Source of the DNA: Palsa-504 sp050011155
GTDB lineage: Bacteria > Actinomycetota > Actinomycetes > Streptosporangiales > Streptosporangiaceae
Assembly (NCBI GenBank): GCA_050011155.1
Contig: JBEKJP010000010.1
Span: 22,177-86,176, forward strand
Length of the DNA: 64,000 nt
Direction of reading: 5' to 3'
Shown here: positions 58,519-64,000 of the stretch, in pieces
Layout of the letters: every line of letters starts with the position of its first letter
Position numbering within the stretch: the first letter of the stretch is position 1
Position numbers and translations under genes: made by a program
Notes under the pieces: model-generated
Databases searched by the model: none
Seen by the model: only the letters and a program-made list of their open reading frames with translations
What the model was told of the DNA's origin: nothing

Positions 58519-59736
58519 GTGAACCTTGAAGCCGATCGCGTGGCCGATCTGGCGGGCCGGCCGCTCAGCCAGCTGACCCGGCGGGACGTCGCGCTCGCCC
58601 TGCTCACCGTGCCGGCCGAGGACGCGCTCGGCTCGCTGCCCGGCCTGCGCCGGGGCATGCTGGCGGCGGGTAACCCGCTGTCCGCCGGGTTCTGGTCCTC
58701 GGCCGAAGCCACCCTGACCCAGATCGCCGACGGCACGGCGACCGTCGGGGACGTCCGGACCTGGCTCGAAGCCACCGGGACGGAGCCGAAGGGCATCATC
58801 GGCCTGCACGTCTGGGACGAGCAGTCCGAGCGCAGCCAGCTCGCCGCCGAGATGCACACCCGGCTGGTCACCCACCTGGAGGAGCGGCTCGCCGCGGGCG
58901 AGATCGACCCCGACCTGCTCGCGGCCGCCGATCCCGCGGCCGGCCAGGCCTACATCGAGGTCCAGGAGCGGTGGATGACCTCGCCGCTGCCCGACGGCCG
59001 GGTCCCGATGGACGCGCTGCTCGACGAGAAGGACGAGGAGTTCCTGGCCGAGTGGGACGCCGCCGACGCCGAGGCGCTGGCCGCCACCCAGGCCCTGCTC
59101 AGCCGGGTGGGTGACCGCCCGCTGCCGCAGGCGGACCTGCGCCGGGCGGCCGGCCGGCTGCGCCGCGACCTGGCCCAGGCGGGCTGGCCCGGCCGACTGC
59201 TGACCGAGTGCAGTGGCCTGCGCCCGAAGAAGCTGCCGCCCGACGACGCCGAGCTGTGGCTGAGCGTGGCCGCGGGTGTGGCGTCTCCGCAGGGACCGGA
59301 CGACTGGGCCGGCCCGGGGCAGGCCGACGACGACACGGACGACGTGGACAGCGAGATCGCCGCGATCTGCGCGATCGACCACTTCGACTGGCTGGCGGTG
59401 ATCACCGCGCTGGCCCAGGGCGGCCCCGGCACCCCCGCGTCAGCCGCCGACCTGGCCGGGTACGTCCGGGACTACGATCCCGAGGAACTGGACGGCCCGG
59501 ACGACGACGCCTCCGCTGAGGAAGCCGACGAGGACGAGGACGAGGACGACTTCGACGGCGCGTTCTTCGACGATGACGACGAGCTCACCCTGGAGGGCCT
59601 GTTCGCGCCGGTCGCCTCGCTGTGGCAGGTGCTCGGCGCGATCGACGACGACGACCGGCTGACCCCGCTGGGCTGGTGGGGCCTGCCCGAGGCCATGCTC
59701 CGCGTCTGGGCCCCCACCGGCGGCCCGGCCAGCTAG
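58519..59736 (+). CDS. Acidic protein of unknown function
   Basis: 405 residues, no membrane segments and no recognised domain. The first 250 residues are mostly helical with Ala/Leu/Asp/Arg; residues about 330-375 form a very acidic Asp/Glu tract (EEADEDEDEDDFDGAFFDDD) before a conserved-looking end with Trp (WQVLGAI...LGWWGLPEAMLRVW). The GTG at 58519 has a TACGCT box ending seven bases before it, so a leaderless start. It lies between serS and the convergent SWIM-SNF2 pair. Confidence 0.65.
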   Translation: MNLEADRVADLAGRPLSQLTRRDVALALLTVPAEDALGSLPGLRRGMLAAGNPLSAGFWSSAEATLTQIADGTATVGDVRTWLEATGTEPKGIIGLHVWDEQSERSQLAAEMHTRLVTHLEERLAAGEIDPDLLAAADPAAGQAYIEVQERWMTSPLPDGRVPMDALLDEKDEEFLAEWDAADAEALAATQALLSRVGDRPLPQADLRRAAGRLRRDLAQAGWPGRLLTECSGLRPKKLPPDDAELWLSVAAGVASPQGPDDWAGPGQADDDTDDVDSEIAAICAIDHFDWLAVITALAQGGPGTPASAADLAGYVRDYDPEELDGPDDDASAEEADEDEDEDDFDGAFFDDDDELTLEGLFAPVASLWQVLGAIDDDDRLTPLGWWGLPEAMLRVWAPTGGPAS

Positions 59737-59773
59737 CGCGGCCCCGGGCGGCTGGCCACACGCACATCGCCGG

Positions 59774-60661
59774 TCAGGCCGGTTCGCCTGGTTCGGGTTC
59801 GGGTTCGGGCTCGCTGAGCCGCTGGTAGGCGGGAGCTAGCAGGTCGGCCAGGTCCTGCTTCCTGACCTGGACCGGCGGCGGCGGGAACATGCGCAGCAGC
59901 AGATCGGGAGCGGCGCTGTCTGGGGCGCTGGCCAGCGCTCGCAGCCGGGCCGGGCTCAGCCCGGGCGACCAGAACCCGTCCAGGCATTCCGCCAGCGGCG
60001 GGGCGGGGACGTCCAAGGCGTCCCGTTCGCCCGGAGCCCCGAGAGCCGCCCCGCGATCGGGCGAGCCCTGGATCCTGCGCAAGGAAGAAAGCAGCTCCTC
60101 CCGGTCCTTCCCGCGCCAGGCCAGCATGCCGAACGGGTCACGGTCGAACTCCTCGGCCAGCACGTAGCAGACCGCGGCCAGGTGCTTGCACGGCACGCCC
60201 CAGTCCGGGCAGCTGCAGTGCATGTCCAGGTCGGCGGCCGAGCCGGGGAACAGCGGCGTGCCGCACCCGGCGAACACCTCCTCGATCTCCCGCGGCATCT
60301 CGCCGGCCAGCAGCTTGGCCCGGAACAGCGCCTGGCTGGCCAGCGTGTCGAGCACCCGCCGCCACTGGGCGGTGGTCAGCGGCAGGACCCCGATCCTGAC
60401 CTGGTACGGCCGCGCCCGCGACCCTTGCACCCGGGCGGTGACCTTGCCCTGGGACAGCTCGAAGTCCAGGACCTGCCCGGCCCGGGCGTAGCTGCGGCCG
60501 CGGGCCAGCCGGCCGCTCATCCCGTAGGACTCGAGCACCTCGATGAACCGCCGGGACCACCACTGCTCGCCGATCGCCCCGCGCTTGCTCCTGGCCTTGA
60601 TCCCGCCGTCCACCCGGATCGGCTTAGCCGGGGGCCACTCATCCCACTCGCGAGGCGTCAT
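59774..60661 (-). CDS. SWIM zinc-finger protein
   Basis: 295 residues. The SWIM motif CSCPDWGVPCKHLAAVCYVL (CxC...CxH) sits near residue 150; the front half (WWSRRFIEVLESYGMSGRLARGRSYARAGQV) is the conserved part of the actinobacterial family found next to SNF2 helicases; the end is an EPEPEPEP tail. Probably binds DNA or the helicase partner. Its ATG overlaps the SNF2 stop (ATGA), so both proteins are made together. Confidence 0.85.
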   Translation of the reverse strand: MTPREWDEWPPAKPIRVDGGIKARSKRGAIGEQWWSRRFIEVLESYGMSGRLARGRSYARAGQVLDFELSQGKVTARVQGSRARPYQVRIGVLPLTTAQWRRVLDTLASQALFRAKLLAGEMPREIEEVFAGCGTPLFPGSAADLDMHCSCPDWGVPCKHLAAVCYVLAEEFDRDPFGMLAWRGKDREELLSSLRRIQGSPDRGAALGAPGERDALDVPAPPLAECLDGFWSPGLSPARLRALASAPDSAAPDLLLRMFPPPPVQVRKQDLADLLAPAYQRLSEPEPEPEPGEPA

Positions 60662-63600
60662 TCGCTCACCGCGTCAGGTGACAAGGTCAGGACCGAACGC
60701 AGGTCGTCGGCGGAGAGCTCGGTGAGCCAGCTCTCGCCGGTGCCGACGATCTGCTCGGCCAGCGCCTTCTTGTCCTCGATCATGGCGTCGATCCGCTCCT
60801 CCAGGGTGCCGACGCAGACGAACTTGCGGACCTGCACGTTGCGGTGCTGCCCGATGCGGAACGCCCGGTCCGTCGCCTGGTCCTCCACGGCCGGGTTCCA
60901 CCACCGGTCGACGTGGATCACGTGGCTGGCCGCGGTCAGGTTGAGGCCGGTGCCGCCGGCCTTCAGCGACAGCAGGAACAAGGCGGGCTCGTCGAGCTCG
61001 CCGAACTGGGCCACCATCGCGTCCCGCTGCTTCTTCGCCGTGCCGCCGTGCAGGAACAGCACCGGGCAGCCGAGCCTGGCCGCCAGGTGCGGCTGCAGCA
61101 TCCGGCCGAACTCGGCGTACTGCGTGAAGCACAGCGCCTTGTCACCCTCGGCCACGATCTCGTCGCAGAGCTCCTCGAGCCGGGCCAGCTTGCCCGAACG
61201 GCCCGGCAGCCGGGAGCCGTCGCCGAGCAGGTGGGCCGGGTGGTTGCAGACCTGCTTGAGCTTGGCCATGGTGGCCAGCACCAGCCCGCGGCGGCTGATG
61301 TCGTCGGCGGCCTCGTCGATCCGGCTGAGCATGTCGTCCACCGTGGCCTGGTACAGGCTGGCCTGCTCGGCGGTGAGGTTGCAGAAGACCTTCATCTCCT
61401 GCTTGTCCGGCAGGTCGGAGATGATCGTCTTGTCGGTCTTCAGACGGCGCAGGACGAACGGCTGGGTGATGCGCTTCAGCGCCTGCACCGCGTCCGGGCC
61501 CTCGGCCGGGTCGGCCCGCTCGATCGGGACCGCGAACCGCTTGCGGAACTTCTCGGCCGGCCCGAGCAGGCCCGGGTTGGCGAACTCCATGATCGACCAC
61601 AGCTCGGACAGCCGGTTCTCCACCGGCGTCCCGGTCAGGGCGATCCTGGCCGCGGCGGGCAGCCCGCGGACCGCGCGGGCCTGCCGGGTGGCGTGGTTTT
61701 TTATATTCTGCGCCTCGTCGCAGACCACCCGGGCCCAGCTCACCTGGGAGAGCGCGGCCTGGTCCCTGGTGGCCACGCCGTACGTGGTCAGGACCAGGTC
61801 CGCCTCGCTCAGCGCGGCGGCGAGCGACTCGCCCTCGAGCCGGTCCGCGCCGTGGTGCACATGCACGCGGAGGCCGGGGGTGAACCTGGCCGCCTCCCGC
61901 TGCCAGTTGCCGACCAGCGACATCGGGCAGACCAGCAGCGTAGGGCCGCCGTCCCGGGGCTGCGCGGCGATCAGCGACAGCAGCTGGATCGTCTTACCCA
62001 GTCCCATGTCGTCGGCCAGGATGCCGCCGAGGCCGAGGCCACCGAGGAAGGACAGCCAGGAGAGCCCGCGTTCCTGGTAGGGCCGCAGCTCGCCGTGAAA
62101 GCCGGCCGGCGTGGTCATCGGCTCGAGCCGCGCGTCGGCCTGGCCGGAGATCAGGTCGCCCAGCCAGCCGTCGGCGTCCACCCCGACCAGGGGCACCTCC
62201 TCGTCGAGGCCCGCGGGGCCGGCCAGGCCGAGCCCCAGCCCGGCCGCCAGCGCGTCCGCCGCGGTCATCGTGCCGCCCTGGTTGCGCTCGAGGAACTTCA
62301 GCGCCGCCTTCAGGTGGGCGTCGTCCAGCTCGACCCACTGGCCGCGCAGCCGGACCAGGGGGACCTTCAGCCGGGCCAGCTCGGCCAGCTCGTCCGGGTC
62401 GAGCGCCTCGTCCCCCACGGCGACGTCGTACCTGAAGTCCACGATGTCGCTCAGGCCGAACCGGGCCGCCCCCGGGACCGCGGCCGAACCGGTCGAGCTG
62501 CTCTTGGACCGCGTGGTCAGCTTGAGCCCGAGGCGGGCCTTGCGCACCCAGTCGGGCAGCAGCACGCCGAACCCGGCCCCGGCCAGCAGCGGCCCGGTCT
62601 CCTTGAGGAACCGGAACGCGCCCGCCGTGTCCAGCTCCACCAGGGCCGGGGCCGCCTCCCGCAGGGCGGCCTCCATCTCGGCGAAGAGCCTGGCCGCGGC
62701 GCCCAGGCCGGCCAGCAGCTCCTCTACCGGGTCACCGCCGGGGGTCATCCCGGTGCCGAGGCCGGACCACACATCGTCCGCGGAGACCATGAGGCTGGGG
62801 TCGTCGGCGGACTGCAGCGCGAACTCCACCCGCCAGGGATCACCGTCCGGCGTGGCCGGCTCGGTCAGCCGGAAGCAGGTCCGCACCGGGCCCGCCGGTA
62901 TCCGGGCGCCGTCCAGCCACGCGTCGAGCTCGGCGCCCAGGGCGGCGGCCTCGTCCTCGTCCTGCGGCGTCAGCACCTCGACGCGGGCGTCGGGCGCGGT
63001 GAGGGCGAGCAGGTAGCGTTCGGCGACCGGGAGGCGCGCCGGGACGCGGCCGCGCCGGACGGGCAGCAGCGAGGACGGCAGCCGGTCCCGCGCGGCCGCG
63101 TCGGCCAGGGCGTCGAGGGCGCCCGCCAGCAGCGGTCCGGGGGCCTCGCCGCCCGGTCCGCTGCCGGCTGCCCGGCAGGCCGGGGGCATCGCCGCGGCCA
63201 GGTCACGGGCCCGCTGTACGTCCGCACCGCCGAGTACCGGGCGCCACCGGGCGGCGAGCATCCCGTCCTCGGCCGCCAGCACCGGCAGGATCCGGCCCCG
63301 TTCGGCCAGGCCGGCCGCGAAGCGGGCCACCGCGGCCAGGTAGGCCAGCGAGCCGCCCGCGATCGCGGGATCGTCCGGCTGCCCGGAACCACCCAGCGCG
63401 GCCAGCACGGTGAGCGCGGCCGCGGGCCCGAAGGCGAGCACCGGCACCCGCCAGCTGGCCAGCGACACCCGCCCGCGCCTGGCCGGCGCCGGGCCCGCCG
63501 AGGGCTCGTCCCGGGCCGGCCGGACGAGTTCCGGCGAGGCCAGCGGCCCGCCGCCGGACGCGGGCAGCTGCAGGGTCAGCTCGTCGTGGATGGCCTTGCG

Positions 63601-63810
63601 GGCCGCGTCGGCCAGCGCATCGGGCGACGGGGACCCGGGCCACCCGGCCACCATGTCGGCTAGCTCGGCGGCCGGGCAGGCGAACGGGTGCGGCCGCGGC
63701 AGCCGGACACCGGGCGGCGCGGCCGCCGCCGGCAACACCGCCGGCCGCTCCGGATCCTCGGCCCACAGGCACAACCCCCCGTGCGCCCAGATTCCCTGAA
63801 CGACCCGCAT
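60658..63810 (-). CDS. SNF2/Rad54-family helicase-like ATPase
   Basis: 1050 residues. A long N-terminal region (about 560 residues, beta-rich, Ala/Gly-rich, containing the SNF2-associated domain) is followed by the SNF2 motor: LADDMGLGKTIQLL (motif I), VVCDEAQNIKN (DExx box), LTGTPVENRLSELWSI, and helicase-C SLKAGGTGLNLTAASHVIHVDRWWNP and DRAFRIGQ. Translocates on double-stranded DNA; bacterial members (HepA/RapA-like) act on transcription or repair. Translationally coupled to the SWIM gene. Start ATG at 63810. Confidence 0.92.
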   Translation of the reverse strand: MRVVQGIWAHGGLCLWAEDPERPAVLPAAAAPPGVRLPRPHPFACPAAELADMVAGWPGSPSPDALADAARKAIHDELTLQLPASGGGPLASPELVRPARDEPSAGPAPARRGRVSLASWRVPVLAFGPAAALTVLAALGGSGQPDDPAIAGGSLAYLAAVARFAAGLAERGRILPVLAAEDGMLAARWRPVLGGADVQRARDLAAAMPPACRAAGSGPGGEAPGPLLAGALDALADAAARDRLPSSLLPVRRGRVPARLPVAERYLLALTAPDARVEVLTPQDEDEAAALGAELDAWLDGARIPAGPVRTCFRLTEPATPDGDPWRVEFALQSADDPSLMVSADDVWSGLGTGMTPGGDPVEELLAGLGAAARLFAEMEAALREAAPALVELDTAGAFRFLKETGPLLAGAGFGVLLPDWVRKARLGLKLTTRSKSSSTGSAAVPGAARFGLSDIVDFRYDVAVGDEALDPDELAELARLKVPLVRLRGQWVELDDAHLKAALKFLERNQGGTMTAADALAAGLGLGLAGPAGLDEEVPLVGVDADGWLGDLISGQADARLEPMTTPAGFHGELRPYQERGLSWLSFLGGLGLGGILADDMGLGKTIQLLSLIAAQPRDGGPTLLVCPMSLVGNWQREAARFTPGLRVHVHHGADRLEGESLAAALSEADLVLTTYGVATRDQAALSQVSWARVVCDEAQNIKNHATRQARAVRGLPAAARIALTGTPVENRLSELWSIMEFANPGLLGPAEKFRKRFAVPIERADPAEGPDAVQALKRITQPFVLRRLKTDKTIISDLPDKQEMKVFCNLTAEQASLYQATVDDMLSRIDEAADDISRRGLVLATMAKLKQVCNHPAHLLGDGSRLPGRSGKLARLEELCDEIVAEGDKALCFTQYAEFGRMLQPHLAARLGCPVLFLHGGTAKKQRDAMVAQFGELDEPALFLLSLKAGGTGLNLTAASHVIHVDRWWNPAVEDQATDRAFRIGQHRNVQVRKFVCVGTLEERIDAMIEDKKALAEQIVGTGESWLTELSADDLRSVLTLSPDAVSE

Positions 63811-64000
63811 AATTCCTCTGCTCTCTTATCCGGGCCTCGCTCGCCTCCGGGCGCCCGCAGTCGGCGTCTTCCCTCCTCGCTCGTCGCAAGCTCCTCGCTC
63901 GTCAGTCCAGACGCCGACGCGCCCTTCGGCTCGCGGGAGGACGCCCGTCCCCGAACGGTAGCAAGGGGGTACGACAAAAATGCGGCCTCGTCGAGGGGCT
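63811..64000. other. Upstream region of the SNF2-SWIM operon, end of window
   Basis: No gene seen in these 190 bases. It has a perfect 10-bp inverted repeat (GTCGGCGTCT 63860-63869, AGACGCCGAC 63909-63918) whose loop contains two direct copies of CTCCTCGCTCGTC (63873-63885, 63891-63903). Promoter of the operon should lie here. Confidence 0.6.

Noticed and set aside
60844..63663. 939-codon frame antisense to the SNF2 gene
   Set aside because: Low-complexity Arg/Gly/Gln/His protein without domains; the SNF2 reading is unambiguous.

Overview
The window is 64 kb of very GC-rich DNA with strong third-position G/C bias. Its gene content is that of a filamentous-type actinobacterium: DUF3027, DUF2530 and DUF3263 proteins, a CysO-like sulfur carrier, a lone groEL with CIRCE operators, a lon gene with a HAIR operator, and many starts that look leaderless. 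I cannot name the genus. Several blocks resemble Streptomyces/Streptosporangiales core-genome order (groEL - cspA - CysO-like - thrC - otsA - DUF3263/otsB; citrate synthase - serC). No rRNA, tRNA, CRISPR array, intact transposase or prophage was seen.

Region 1 (1-19.2 kb) is housekeeping: end of citrate synthase, serC, RNA 2',3'-cyclic phosphodiesterase, a MarR regulator, DUF2530/DUF3027, an MFS protein, two cold-shock proteins, groEL with tandem CIRCE sites, a CysO-like carrier with an unusual tail, threonine synthase, trehalose synthesis (otsA, otsB), a membrane-anchored subtilisin-fold protein that has lost its catalytic Asp and His, and lon behind a perfect HspR (HAIR) site.

Region 2 (19.2-34.0 kb) is carbon use and efflux: a FucU/RbsD mutarotase, the lactate-oxidation operon lutABC, a 4'-phosphopantetheinyl transferase, a TetR regulator facing a DrrAB-type exporter across three tandem operators, then a deoxysugar cluster (SDR, sugar ABC transporter, L-fuconate dehydratase, aldo/keto reductase). 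Together these fit non-phosphorylative L-fucose breakdown to pyruvate and L-lactate, with LutABC able to burn the lactate.

Region 3 (34.0-49.3 kb) is an extracellular-glycan cluster: polysaccharide deacetylase, sulfotransferase, flippase, Tat-exported GH16 glycanase behind a structured leader, two GT4 and one GT2 glycosyltransferases, a GT-C-like membrane protein, a CelD-type acyltransferase, a JmjC/cupin protein and a NarL-type two-component system. Its non-coding gaps are AT-richer than the rest, and a decayed tyrosine-recombinase fragment lies at its right edge, so it may be an acquired island.

Region 4 (49.6-64 kb): a FadR-type GntR regulator with a FolB-like gene. The GntR promoter carries the same 11-bp motif found at the fucose promoters, so it is a candidate fucose regulator separated from its targets by Region 3. 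Then recQ, rhodanese, an MMPL exporter with a divergent TetR gene, serS, an acidic protein of unknown function, and a SWIM-protein/SNF2-helicase pair whose upstream region ends the window.
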